NCBI GenBank assembly: GCA_001414345.1
Contig: LLCB01000125.1
Location: 94,726-158,725, forward strand
From: Hymenoscyphus infarciens
Taxonomy: Eukaryota > Ascomycota > Leotiomycetes > Helotiales > Helotiaceae
Direction of reading: 5' to 3'
DNA: 64,000 nt
Part shown: positions 48,092 through 61,700 of the stretch, in pieces
Position numbering within the stretch: the stretch's first letter is position 1
How the letters are laid out: every line of letters starts with the position of its first letter
The notes under the pieces: generated by a model
What the model saw: the letters and a program-made list of their open reading frames with translations, nothing else
Told to the model about the DNA's origin: nothing
Database searches by the model: none
Position numbers and translations under genes: made by a program

Positions 48092-48096
48092 TTAAG

Positions 48097-51000
48097 TACT
48101 AAAAATATAGTTATACTATATATCGTATATAGTATATCGTCTTACCTAGGTAAGAACTAAGCGTCTATATATAGTTTAGTATTAATATTTCTTAAATCTA
48201 CTACTATATAAGGTTTTCTATTATATTATATTATAAATACTAGTATAAAAGCTAGTAAAGGTTTCTTAAAAGACATCTTTTTAATAACACTTACTTTAAA
48301 TATTAAGTTAATAATACTATCTATTACTTCTTTATCTCTTTTTAATAAACTATAGAGAGCTTATTTTAGGTTTTTAATATCTACCTCTTCTTTAAAAGAG
48401 ATAGAAATTTTAATAATATTATTAAAGTAATCTAACTTATTATAGAATAGCTTAGCTTTGCTTTAGATAATATTCTCTTTATTCTATTTAAGACTAATAT
48501 TTACTTAGAAGATATCTATTAGATCGTCGATTAGTTATATAAGATAAAGTTAGCTCTTAAGATACTTACTCTTAAGTTATTCTAGTACTAGAGATAGTCT
48601 TTTAAATATATTAATAAGCTTAAAGTATATAAATTAATCAGTTATTAGTAGTTTATCTAGCAGCTTAAGAAATCTTAATATTTATTCTTTTATAATTCTT
48701 ATAGAAGTTATACTAAGGTTTATAAATATAAGAGGTTTTTAATCTCTATTAGTAATTATATATATAAGATTACTAAATTAACCTAGTATTAGACTACTTT
48801 TCTAGTATAGCTTAACTAGATACTCTTATACTAATACTAGTAGTCTTTTACTATAATATATCTTAATATTCTCTTCTTATAAAGAATTAATAATAGTAGT
48901 TTTAGCTATATAAATCGTTATATATTTAAGCTTCTTTTCTTCTTAGTCTTATAGATAAAAGATATAGAATTTATAACTATAGTAATCTAAATAATTAATA
49001 CTCTATTATTTTATCTAATAAGAGTTTAAGTAATTTAGCTTTAGAAATAAAGTACTTATAAGTAAATTATAACCTAGCTTATTAATAATATAGAATTCTA
49101 CTTTAAAGAAGAACTTCTACTTAGAAGTATTATAGATAGTAAAAGGAATTTTTAAAAAATTCCTAAGTTTTTAAGTATTCTTTCTAATACTTAAAAAGCT
49201 AAATATATTTAACCTCTCTTCTACTTTAATATATAAGAAGAAATACTCTACTATATACTTAGCTATAATATTTATATCTAAACTAGTATTTATATAAAAT
49301 TTAAGATCCTAGCTTAATAACGTAGTAAGAACGTACTTTATACTTATATAGTAGTAGTATTAAGAACTAGTTATAAAATATTTACTATTACTCTTCTATT
49401 TTATATTAGAGACTAAGAATCTTTTAGCTCTTTTATATAGCTAATTAGTATATAATAACTTACTAAAGAACTCTATACTATCTAATAAGACGTCTATTTT
49501 AATAGTATCTTTAATTAGCGTATCTAGAAGTACTAGAGTAGTAGAAGAGAGTATATATATTATATACTCTAGGCTATAAAAGAATTAGATAGAGTAGTAA
49601 TAATTATTAGTAAAATACTAGATATATATAAAGTAGGTAATATCTTAGCTAGATAGCTTATTTTAGATAGTTTATTACTTTTAAATATTTTTAGGTTTTC
49701 TAAGACTAAGACTAGTACTAGGTCTAAATCTAGTATTAGTAATAATATATAATTCTCCTATTATACTATAATATTAATATTAAGTAAAAAGGTTATAATA
49801 GGAATTCTTAAAAGTAGTTCACTACTTTAGAGTAACTACTATATTTGTTTTTTAAATCTAAATCGTCTAAACTAATATATAGATTAGTTTTAAACCTATC
49901 TAAAGCGCTAATAATTATCTAATATATATACTTATCTATAGCTACTAGATCTAAAGATTTAGCTTCTCTAAAGTATACTAAGACTACTATAGTACTTATA
50001 AGTTACTATAACTACTTTTGACTATTCTCTGTTTAGAGTAATAGAAGCTATTATTAATACTATTTTTAAATAAATTAAGTAGCCGCTCTTAGTACGAATC
50101 TTAGTTATATAAGATATCTAGTAGTTTTAGATATATATTAGATTAAAAGGTTATCTACTAAAGTATTATAATTAGGCTACTAGTAGACTAAATCTAAGCT
50201 ACTTAAAATATTACTAAATAAAGAGATTAAAGAGTCTTCTATCTCTACTACTCTAATAATTATTTTAAGAGTTTTAACTATATCTATTATTATATCTCTT
50301 AAAGCTATTATTAACTCTTCTAATATCTCGCTTCTCTTTTATATAATTCTCTTAGTTACTCTTACTTAATTAGCTCTTATTATATAATTTAGACTTCTTA
50401 AAATTTTTCTTTAGTAATTCGTTCTTCGTACTAAGTATCTTAAATTTCTTATCTTAGATAGCCTAAGATACTTATACTAAGAACTTTATAGTATATATCT
50501 TCTTCTTAAGTTTTTCTAATATATTACTATAGATCTTTAGTATAATTATTAAGCTTAGAGTAGAGTTAAATCTAATATAAATTCTATATACTAAGTAGTC
50601 TTTATCTATAAAACTAGCTTTAATATAGAGTAATTACTTCTTTATTATATATAGCTAAAGAGAGTATTAGTCTTTAAATTTAAACTAAAATTCTTTCTTA
50701 TTAGCTAAGATAAGTAGTATTAATACGTTCTTTTAAAACTATTTACTTATCTAGTTTCTAAGTATATCGTAGTCTAAAAGTATTTAAGTTCTAGTATTTA
50801 GTATAAGTTTATTCTACTAGACTTAAGCGTTATCTATTAGAGCTTAGAGTATAAGACTTAATATTATCTTCTTACTATAAATCTATATAAATCCTTTAAC
50901 TTAGCTAAACTATAAAGTAACTAGTATATTAGTATTATATTTACTATGTCTTATCTTAAGATATAGTTAATTTCGTTATTAGTTACTAGAATCATATTAT

Positions 51001-53935
51001 CTATATTTATAAGAGAATTTATAAGAGAATTAATAAGAGAATTAATAAAGAGATTAATAAGAGATTCTAGATAGAGATTTACTAAGATAAGAGGTTATCT
51101 ATTCTAGTCTAGGTTAGAAATAGTTAAGGAATACTATAAATTTATCTATTATAGCTAAGCTATTTAGTAATTTAAATAGTTATATTATACTAGCTTTAAG
51201 ATTATTTAAGAGATTATCTTTTAATAAGTTAAATACTAACTCTACGTTCTCTAGGTTCTTATCTATAATAAGTAGTTAGATATCTATATACCTAGTAACG
51301 TTCTTAGCTATTTTATTTACTATAAAAATAATAATTATAGTATCTCTCTACTAAAGCTTCCTAGTATATAGTATTATAGATTCTACTATTATAATAGGTC
51401 TACTACTTAAAAATAGAGTTAAGAGTTTATTAAGTTTATTAAAGAAGTCTAATTTAATAGACTCTTAATATACTAAGAGAGGCTTTAATTAATATAAAGC
51501 GAAAACGATCTAAGATATAAGTTTAAATATAGTAGTAATATCTACTAGCTTAGAGGCCTTAATATAAGTATTAGAGCTAGAAACTAAGCTAGAGTAACTT
51601 AGTATAGAGCTAGAAGAGAATAGTACTATAGGTTCTTCTCTAATTATAGTAAAGTTTAAAATATAGTCTCTACTAATAACTATTAAGTCTTTAAGAATAC
51701 TAAAAGCTCTATTATTAAGAGATCTTTTCTCTTAATATTTGAAACTTATAATAGCTAGATTATTATTAAGATTTACTTCTTCTTTATCTCTTCTAAGTAA
51801 GAGTTAGAGCTATAGCTAGTAGGCTCTCTAAGTAAACTCTACTAAATTAACACTTATTATTTAAAAATCTATTATAAATCTAACTTTAAGTGTTTTATCT
51901 TAAAACTTATATATATTATTAATAAATAGTAGCTAATCCTTTTACTTTAATAATATCTTCTAACTTATAAGTTAATTACTTAGTATATTACCTATAATTA
52001 CGTAGATCTACTAAATCCTAGAGCTTTTAAGTCTCTCTAATTAATCGCTCTTTAGAAGTTAGTATAAAAGGCAACTTCTTTAACTCTTCTTTTATCTACT
52101 ACTAGACCTTCTCTATTACGTTTAAATCGAGTAAAGAAGAAGGCTAATTAAAGCTATAAATATTATATTTAAGCTTAGCTAAATAAGTATATCCTTTATA
52201 TATCTTTAAACTGTCTTTTATAAAGATATAATTAGTACTAAGCTTATTAAATAGTAGAAAGATAACTAGTTTAAGAACTTAATTCCTATATACTTAAGAA
52301 TTTACCTCTTTATAGCCTTATTCTTTCTCTAAAAAGATAAGAGAGGACTTATAATCCTAGCTAATTATACTCTAAATTATAACTAATACCCTTTTTAAGT
52401 AATATATTAACTAAATATAGTCTAGACACTTCTTTTCGTCTATATACTATATTACTTAGACTCTCTTACTCTTTCTAAGCTTAAATATATACTCGTTTAA
52501 CTATATAACCTTCTTCTAGTCTCTCTTTTATCTATAAGTAGCTACCTAATCTAATAACCTCTACTAATAGTATAATAATATAAAAGTAAGACGTTTCTTT
52601 ACTTATATTTAGCTAATAAAGAGTTAAGAATATATAATATATTATTAGTAGCTAGTATAGCGAAGTTCTTAGTAGATAGTATAAGGAGAAGTAGATAAGT
52701 TAAGAGTGTTTTTAACTTATAAAAAAGATATCTAATAAGTAGTATAATTTTAAGATATAAACTAAAGAATTTAGTAGATATATTATTTAGATAGTAATCT
52801 CTTTTAATATTACTTTCTTTTATAGATTATTCGACTTAAATTAGCTTTCTAGATCCTTTATATAGTAGATTTAGATACTTCTAATTCTTTAAAAATAGTG
52901 TTCTAGGATTTTCTATCTATTTAGGCTTAGTATACTCTAGCGTGCTTTAGTATAAGCTAATTCTAGCTAGACTTATATATATAAGAGAGAGAGAGGATTT
53001 AGTCTACTATCTTTAATTTAAAGAGTTTTAGTTAAAAGGTTAAATTATAGTAGGTTTTTGAAAAAAGAGTATTAGAAATTAAGATAAGAGGTTATCTCGC
53101 TTAGAGAGGCCTACTAGCTATAGCTCTAACTCTTACTAATCTCTAATATATAAGCGCTCTAATCTTATTAAGTCTACTAAAGCTTATAAAAGTAAGACTA
53201 GAGGCTCTTAGAATATAAGAGTTAACTAGTATAATAGATATGTTTTATAAAGAGTATATATAAGGAGCTAAGAAGATCTATAAGTCTTATAGAGCTAGAG
53301 TACTTAGTAGAGCTTTAAAGAGCTTGAAAAAAGAGTTTTTAAAAGTAATAGATTATTCTAATAGTATTAAGAATAGAGCCGATTCTACTAGAACTCTTAA
53401 AATAAGCTCTTTTACGTATTTACTATTCTTTTAGTATCTATCTTATTTATTATAGTAGCTATTATATTTATTAAGAATTTAAGAGAGTTTTACTAATACT
53501 TCTCCTTTTCTAGGCTTTTTTATATAAATTATAAGTAATATATATATATATATATAGAGTAGAATAAGTATAAGCGAGGTATTCTTCGTCTTTCTTTCTA
53601 CTCTACTAAAGATCTAGAAGATAGTTATACTTATTACTAGATAGTATATATACTAATAGCTAGATTCTAATTAAGTATTCAAATTATAAGATTAGAAAGT
53701 AGAAAAGAGAGAGAGAGATAAGAAGTTATAGTTAAAGGTTATAATAAAGTTAGTAGAAGGTAGAGGCTTAATAATTTTAAAGAGATTTAGTATAGTTTAA
53801 ATTTAAAGTATTACTATTATATAGTATAAGTAATAGATTATAGATTAGAGAACTTATAGCTAGGTTCAGTAGAATACGTAAAAGTAATCTCTTATATAGT
53901 ATAGTAATAAACGTCTAAAGAGAGAAGAGGAGAGT
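48097..53935. other. Deeply decayed AT-rich sequence, unassigned
   Basis: About 5.8 kb between the short LTR nest and the gene island. Almost no CA or TG, stops in all frames, and no motif I can assign. Long purine- or pyrimidine-biased stretches suggest former coding sequence on the - strand, but I cannot place it in a family. The end at about 53935 is abrupt. Confidence 0.5.
51003..51075 (+). repeat. Tandem 14-15-bp repeat
   Basis: About five head-to-tail units of the type ATAAGAGAATTAATAAGAGA within the decayed block. Confidence 0.75.
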
Positions 53936-54634
53936 ACGAAACACTTGTAACTATCTACAGGTCTGCTACTCGTGTAGTCACGTGTCCTTCCTATAACAGT
54001 TTGTTGGATGTTTGAGATAGCGGGAGGTGTAGACGTGCTCGTTCGAGAGGAAAAAGATATAAATACTCAAAAAGCTAATAGTGAAAAATCCGGTCCAAGC
54101 CTTCAGAGTTATGCCTTCTTCTATTGAATTAACGCATATTTGTTTTCTATCACGTTTTCTCCAGATATAACCCTATACATTGGGAACTAGGTATGTTAAA
54201 ACTATTCTTACGAGATTCTAAATCTTATATAGAGAGGAACAATTTATCTCCTATTATATAGCGTTTGTTTAAGCAAGAATTGGCCTTGTGTTCTATTAAT
54301 TAAGAATTCATTAGCGTCCGCATAGAGTTGCGGTTCTAACCAATTTTCGTAGAAAAGAAAAATAATGCTTTCATATCAGTTGCACCACGATTTCGGCATG
54401 CTGTTTCTTCACCTAATAACAAGCTGCCGTTGGTATACATGTTCAAATGATGATGTGACGAGCACTATCTTTAGCCAAAATTCAGCTTCTGCATATACCC
54501 TCCCAAATTAGAAATATCGGCAGCCTCCGCCTTCCTAAAAAGGAGTTCCGAGAACCGAATCATCATTTAAAGACTGAACGAATTTTCCAAAAGCTGGTCT
54601 TTTACTCTTCATCTTTGGCATTCTTCCATATACC
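53936..54634 (+). promoter_or_regulatory. Upstream region of the secreted-protein gene, unmutated
   Basis: Base composition changes to near normal at about 53940, with CA and TG pairs common. A TATA-like GATATAAATACTC lies at 54056, too far from the start at 54635 to be confidently its promoter. Nearer, 54594-54630 is pyrimidine-rich (CTGGTCTTTTACTCTTCATC, then TTTGGCATTCTTCC), as is common before fungal starts. No other gene is supported here; an ATG at 54113 opens only a 14-codon frame. Confidence 0.5.
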
Positions 54635-55347
54635 ATGAAGCTCGTCATATCCTTTCTTGGTTTATTTGCTGTGGTATCAACAGCACCGTCAACCTACACC
54701 AACGCCCTGAACTTCAAATTCGTTGCCTACCTTAAGACCGAAATGGATCTTTACCCCTCAATCCAGCATTACGAGCTGACATACGATCTCTCCCGCTCGA
54801 ATTCTGCCCTTCTCACACCTCAGAGCTTCACCGAAGATACGTATTATGGTTCGTAATTGCGCATTATAGCCTGTTCTCCGTCACACCCCAAAAAAGAAAC
54901 TCTTTCATTTCAATTCGAGTCATTCACCCATTAATAGGTAACACAGTAAACGGAACATATTTCGATTCCAAACACAGCATCGCTACAATCTGGACCGACG
55001 ACTCTAAGTACGCTATCAATATTTCCCCCAAAACTAAACGCGATGCACTTGGTCGGAGACCGGTAATCTTCTCGGAGAAGGGCCAAGCTGGAGTTGGTGT
55101 AGTACCATGGCCTGGAATTGAGCCGATATTATATTTCGATGGATGTGTTTTCTATGCTTGTCCAGTGGAAAATTTGGGAGTTCAGTTCTTTTGTCGGGAT
55201 ATATCTACGGAAACAACACCTTCAGGTTGTGCGGAGGTGGCATTATTGGCGGAGTGTGTTAAGAATGGGACTGTGCATCCTTTGGCGACGGATGCTTATT
55301 GTTGTTTGAATGTCACGGCTAGGCACTGTAGAGCTGATCTTGGGTAA
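54635..55347 (+). CDS. Small secreted cysteine-rich protein, two exons (effector-like candidate)
   Basis: Exon 1 is 54635-54848 and exon 2 54938-55347, with an 89-bp intron; the joined product is 207 residues. Residues 1-17 (MKLVISFLGLFAVVSTA) form a typical signal peptide, so the protein should be secreted. There is no further membrane segment. The mature N-terminal half has no cysteine; eight cysteines lie at 141, 146, 157, 169, 178, 193, 194 and 202, enough for four disulphides. N-glycosylation sequons occur at 76, 99, 181 and 196, and dibasic KR (105-106) and RR (111-112) could be Kex2-type sites. I recognise no named family and no catalytic motif. The start has A at -3 (TACCATGAAG). Codon use and composition are ordinary, unlike all surrounding DNA, and there are no RIP stops. 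An isolated gene of this kind in an AT-rich repeat desert is typical of fungal effector candidates; that role is inference. Confidence 0.83.
54849..54937 (+). other. Predicted intron of the secreted-protein gene
   Basis: Donor G|GTTCGT and acceptor ATTAATAG|GTAAC. Without splicing the first frame ends at TAA 54854-54856 after 73 residues. Splicing here restores one continuous frame to 55347; a nearby donor GTAATT (54853) fits no in-frame AG. The donor is not the most common fungal form and no strong branch site is visible, so an EST would be useful. Confidence 0.72.
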
Positions 55348-55700
55348 ATGTGGACTTGATTATTAGGGGGAAAAATACTAGCTAGTGTGCTAACGTCTAT
55401 CTGGGAGGTTCATCCAGGTCTGGTGAACCCCATGGTGTTGATAATGAACTAGACTTTTCTTTTGGTTAGACAGTTTCTAAAACTTCGAGCCCCTTGTTTC
55501 TCTCTCGTCTTCTCTCTGGTCTTCAAGTATTCTATAAAAGATAGTGGATCTTCTATGAGAAACTCCCCATTGTGGCAGCTATAGCAACCTGAATATATAC
55601 TAAAAAGTTGGATTGATTAAATCGTAAATAGAAAATGGCAAAACGCAAAGTATTACTTTTTATAAGTATAAAATAGAGTAGTTTTTAATTTGAATCCTCT
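55348..55700. other. Downstream flank of the gene, unmutated
   Basis: Normal composition to about 55650, then a gradual return to AT-rich, CA/TG-poor sequence. It contains the inverted pair TGGGAGGTTCATCCAGG / CTGGTGAACCCC. No further gene seen. Confidence 0.5.
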
Positions 55701-58700
55701 CTCCCTCTTTTACCTGTCTCCTCTCTTACTCTATATTAAGACTAGATAGTCGTAACCTTAGCAACTAGGTGAGATAACAAGTATTACATATATAGTAGTA
55801 ACATCGCCTCCTCGCTATCGTCTTCTTACTATCGTATTCTTACTAACTACCTATTACCTAAATCTTATATTATATTAGTTCTATTATTTCTAGACAAATA
55901 AGAGAGAAGAGAAGAGAGAGAAAGAGAGGAATAGGTAGAGAGAGGAAGAGTAGAAGAGATGTTTACTACTTAAACTTCTCTTATCTATGCTTAGAAAAAC
56001 CTTCCTCTAGAATGTTTACTTACTCTCTTACCTCTCTTCCTCTCTCTTTATCTGCTATATTCTCTTATATATACTTATAGTCGACGTAATATAAAGAAGA
56101 ATAGAATAAGAAGTAAGAGTGTAAAATAGTAAGAGAATAAATACATAGTATAATAAAGTTTAGAAGCCTTAGTTACTCTATATATAAATACTTCACTTTT
56201 GCGATTTACGATTTAGTCGATTCCGACTTTTTAGTATATCTAGGACGCTTTACTAGAACGCTCTAATAGCGTAATCTATAAGACATTTCCTTAATTCTTC
56301 CTCTTAGTACTAAGTTTACGTTATAAGTTTTATAGCGTCTAAAAATAGGTTAGTACTAGAAGTCCTCTAGTTTATTACCTCTTGTTTAATTCTCTCTACT
56401 ATAAGTGTTCTTGTCTTCTAAATCTCTTATTTATATAAAATATAGAAAACCTTAGTATTAAAGAGGAATTCTAAGGTCGGCTTCTCTAGAATTCTTTGTA
56501 AGCAGATATCGGTATATAGATAGTCGATCATCGCCTTTAATATATAGAGATTCGTAAGATAGAAACGAAATTTCTGGTTTCTAGAGAGAGTTTTCCTATA
56601 TTATTAGTATACCTCTTTTCTACGAGAAAGTAAGTAATTCTATTTATTTTGACTTATATCTTTTAAATAGCTTCGAAGTCTATAGCATCGACTTTTAACT
56701 TACGTGATTACGTGTATACGACAGCTCGGTAGACTTTGTTACTATAGTAAAGCGGAAGATCCGAGTAATCTCTTAAGTTTTATATACTAGAAAGCGTTAG
56801 CTATGAAAAACGCTCTAGAAACGTCGATATACTACTCGATTACCTTAGCGAGAGTAGGCGTTTTATAAGCTATGTTTCTAGATCTTTGATAGAGAACTTT
56901 AATTTTTTTCTTACTCTAGTATAAGAACCGGCTATGATATACCTCTGCTAGCTAGAATTCCAGAGGCGGTAAGAAGAATTAAACACGTTTATAGAGGAAA
57001 TAAGAAGTTCTTTTAAATGCTATAAGTAAGTAAGAAAATATTTATTCCTAGTTAATTCTTTTTTAGGAAATAGAAGAATCTTTTAAGAAAAGGTAATAAA
57101 ATTTAGATACGTAGATAGAAAAGAACTAAGTATTAACTTAATACTTCTTTGTTTATTTTAGATTATGCTTTTCCTTCTCTACTGTTTTAAGAAATTTATA
57201 GAGACTCTACTTACGAAATTTTTACTTAGAGATTACTAGAAGCCTCTGCTGAAATTTACTCTTTCCGTTAATAGAGTAAGAATTAGAACCGCCTCTACTA
57301 GGCAGCGTTTCATTTGCTTATAGTAGTTGTACTAGTAGAATAGAGGCTAACTTTCTCTTATAAATTCACTATAGACATGTAAAAAGAGGAAACACTATTC
57401 TATTCTAACGCTAGTATAGGTACTATACTAGTGTATAAAATTAGTAATATTTTAATATAATTACTCTTACTAGAAAACGATCGCTACTATCTTTCTAAAA
57501 AGGATTAGTCTTATCTAGAAAAGTAAAGTTATACTAAGAGACTAGCCTCTATAAATATATAAAATTAGATAAAAAGAGTAAATAAAGCTTATAATAATAT
57601 TGAATTAATAAACTATAGATAATTAAATAAAATACTTAAAAGGTTAATCTAAAGCTTAAAAAGCTTAAATCTAAAGACTTTTCTTAATTATATACTAATT
57701 ATTTAATTAAGTTTGTACTTTCTCTTTACTTTTATACTAGATATTAGTATACTCTTTTACTAATTTTTATAAAACGTTATACTAAGGTTTTTAAAAACCT
57801 ACTTATTAACTTCTACTTATTATTCTCTATTATCTAGTATTTAATTTAGTTATATTCTATTAATAAGTATACTATAATATATATTTTAAGAAGTAGTAGT
57901 AGTAGTAGTATTAAAGATATTAAGTTAAAAAGTTAAACTAATATCTATTCTAGAGTAATAGTAATTAGATTAAAAGACGCTATTCTAACTTTTATAAATA
58001 GTACTTATATATTATAATTACTAAGCCTCTTATATAATAAGTATATTAAATTCTATAATAATCTCTTATTACTTTTCTATAATCTAATCTTCTAGCTTTT
58101 TATACTTAATTATATCTTAAAATTATTTAAAATTACTAATACTTTTTAATAGTAATAGTTTTGTTTATCTCTCTAGTATATCTCACTTTTAGTAGAAGTT
58201 CTTAATTATATACTCTCTCTTCTTTTTCTAAAAGAATACTTTATTAATCTTTTACTAGCTATTTTCGTATATATAAAATTAAGAGTTATTAGAGCTACTA
58301 CGTTTAACTAGAGAGTTATTAGATTATATTTATTAAAAGCGTTAGAATATTATATATCTCTTAGTATCTTAGAAAACGCTTAAGTGCTTATACTTACTAA
58401 GTTACTAATCTTATATATTAAGCTTAAGAAGAAGAATATTTTATTTAAGTATATACTAGTAAGATAATTCTTATATATAAAAGCTTTTGTAATTATACTT
58501 ATTATTAGTATTAAGAGTATAGCTCTTATATAATAATCGTTAAGCTTTTATAAGTAAATACTTAATAGCTTTATAATATACCTTCTCTATATCTACTACG
58601 TTACTTATTAAAATATCTTATACTAATTATAAGAATAGCTTTAACTAAGTATATTAATCTATAAATATATTAACTTTATTATTAAGATTATATCTAGTCT

Positions 58701-61700
58701 TTTTATTCTTATTTACTTAATTATTAATATCTTTCTTAACTATTTATATTATAAATATAAGAGTCTATCTAGAATCCTAGTTCTTATAAAAGAAGAGTAA
58801 TCTTTTAAGCTTATAATAATATTCTTCGTTTAAGCTAGTAGTAAGAACTTATATAAGAATTAGCTCTTTTTAATAAGCGTAGTTTACTTACTTCTTACTA
58901 GTATCTTTCTACTCTTTTTATATATACTTCTTTAAATTCTAAGATTTATTTCTACTCTTTTTAAGAGTAAGACTATCTAAGATTATATTAAGAGTAAATT
59001 ATATTAATTTATTATATTCTACTTTTATATATTAATAAAATAATATACTCTTAGAATAGTTAGAAGCTTATATAAGATAATCTTATCTTTAGTTTTTAAG
59101 ATTATACTCTATTATTTAGCTAGAGTACTATATTTAGATAAACTACTTAATAGTATTATATAAAGAGAACTTATCTTTCTTAAAGAATATATTCTTAATC
59201 ATAAGTTACTTAGTAGTAGAGTTCTTAAAAAATAGTATATTTAATATACTATTATATAGTAAGCCTCTCTTTTACCTAGTTTATAAGTTAATAAAAGTAA
59301 GCTTTAATAATCTTACTATCTTTATTAAAAATAAAAAAGAAGATAGATAGTAAGTATATACTCTTAGATAAATAATAGATTAAGAAGAAGAGCTTTTATT
59401 TAAAATAATTAGTTTTATAAGTAAAATTAATTAGTATAAGATATCTATTCTTTATAAGAAGCTTAAGTCTCTTTATTTTTACTTATATAAATTCTTAAAC
59501 TTTATACTCTTTTCTACTCTTTAGCTTCTCTTTTTTAGAGCTCTTTTTTATTTATTAATAATAATAAAGTTATAAAAGTAAGATCTCTTTTCTTATACTA
59601 TATACTTCTTTAAATATTCTACTACTTACTCTATTTTATTAAGAAAGCTATCTTTTTTATTAAAGAATTTAAAAAGCTTAATTAAACTTTTAACTCTACT
59701 AAAGCTTTATTTTTAAGTAGTAATATAAAGTAATTATATCTAATTATATATATCTTTAAATAAGAGATATTATTCTCTAGTATTATCTTATTACGCTTAG
59801 CTCTTTTTAAGAGTAATTATAATTATAGAAGACTTATATCTAACTTTAAGTTAGCTTTTAATAATTTAATATATAGTATAAATCTTTTCTTTTAGAGTAT
59901 AATTATTAAGAGTATAGCTATAATCTTCTATAATAGTAGTTTATATAATTTAAATCTAATTCTAAAATAGATAGTAGATTACTTAAATAGTATAAGAGTA
60001 CGTAGAGATTAAATTATATATAGTATTAATTATTTTATTAGTAGCTATACTTTAATTCTTTTTATACTTGAAAGTAGAATTATATTAAGACGTTTATATA
60101 ATCTTTATTAATTTAAGAGATATACTTAATACTCTATATATTTAAAAGATAAAGCTATAGTATATTAAAGTCTTTCTTAGATAGTAATATTCTCTCTAAA
60201 TTAGTATACTTAAATAACTTCTTATACTATTATAAAAGACTCTTAGATTATTAAAGAGAGTAATCTTTTATAGAAGAGAATAGAGAGTCTTATATACTTA
60301 TAGATTAGAAGAGTTAGAATCTATCTTAAATTAAAAAAAATAGAAAAGAATATTAATATCTTTAGGTTTTATATATTTAGATATAAAATTAAATTCACTT
60401 ATAAGCTAATTTAAATAGTAATATAAATATAATTAATCTATATTAAAAAAATAAAAAGACTTAAATTTATTTACTCTTATATATAAGAGACGCTTACTTC
60501 TAGTAAGTAGATATAGAAGAGTATCTCTTCTACTAGAGAGTCTAGAGAACTAGCTTCTTAGAAAAAAGATATAAGTCTTATACTAATAGTATAGAAATAT
60601 ATCTAGAAGTTAGAAAGTACTCTAAGAAAGTAAAACTAAGATTATTTCTACTTTTTAGAGAAGTTAATATTTTTATTAGTTCTATTAGTTTAACTAGTTA
60701 AGTATATATTTAAGTATTTTATAAGTATTAGATACTTCTAAGTAACTATTTAAGTTATATCTATAGTTTCTAGAGTATTAGTATTTAGAAATATAAGATA
60801 TATATATATAATATAAAATAATTTTAAAACACTTCTAGTAGAGTAAAGAGAAGAGTAAGAGAGCGAATTACGTAGTAGCGCTCTTAATATACTAGAGACC
60901 TCTACTAGTATTAAGCTAGAATCGCGTAATCTAACTAAAGATAAGTTATTATAATAATATTAAGTTTTATTAGATATATCTACTAAGCTCTAGCTTAGTA
61001 AGATTAAAGAATAAGAGTTTCTAGTTATACTAGTATATAAGAGCTTATATTTATTATTTCTAAATTATAAGCTTTTAGCTCTTAATTAATACTTTTAAAA
61101 CTCTTTTATTTATTTAAATATCTCTAATTTTCTAAATAATATAACTCGTATAATTAAGATAAAGATCTACTAGTAATTATTACTAGTATATAAACGTTTT
61201 TTATAATATAGTTTCTAGTAGTAATATTAGTAATTATTCTAGTAATTCTTAAACTAATCTTAGTATTATAGAATAGTTTTATAAACTCTCTTCTTTTAAA
61301 GCTTATTACTTTTCTTAACTATATACTAATATTTTATATTCTTAGTATCTAAAGAAAAGACTTATAAATCGAAAGATTTATATATATAACTTCTTATAAA
61401 TTTTATAAATAACTTTCTCTACTTAGTTATATATTTATAAAACTACTCTTCTATACTTCTATTTCTTATTAAATTCTATTTTCTAGCTCTTTCTCTCTTA
61501 CTAATTTTATCTCTAATATATTATTCTAGTAAGTTCTAGTTTATAATAAAAGTAATTTAGAATCTAGCTAGAAGAAAAGTATTAGTATTTTAAAGAAAGG
61601 AATTATTAAGAATATTAATATACTTCTTATATTTAAGTTTATTTATAATAGTAAGAGATACCTAGAAAGGTCGTCTTATAAGAGTTATAAGCTAATCTTA

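Noticed and set aside
54056..54068. TATA-like GATATAAATACTC as the promoter of a further gene
   Set aside because: The only ATG shortly downstream (54113) opens a 14-codon frame and no spliced continuation is convincing.
55118..55309. 63-codon frame overlapping the secreted-protein gene
   Set aside because: Shifted frame inside exon 2; the spliced frame to 55347 explains the region better (signal peptide, cysteines, sequons).
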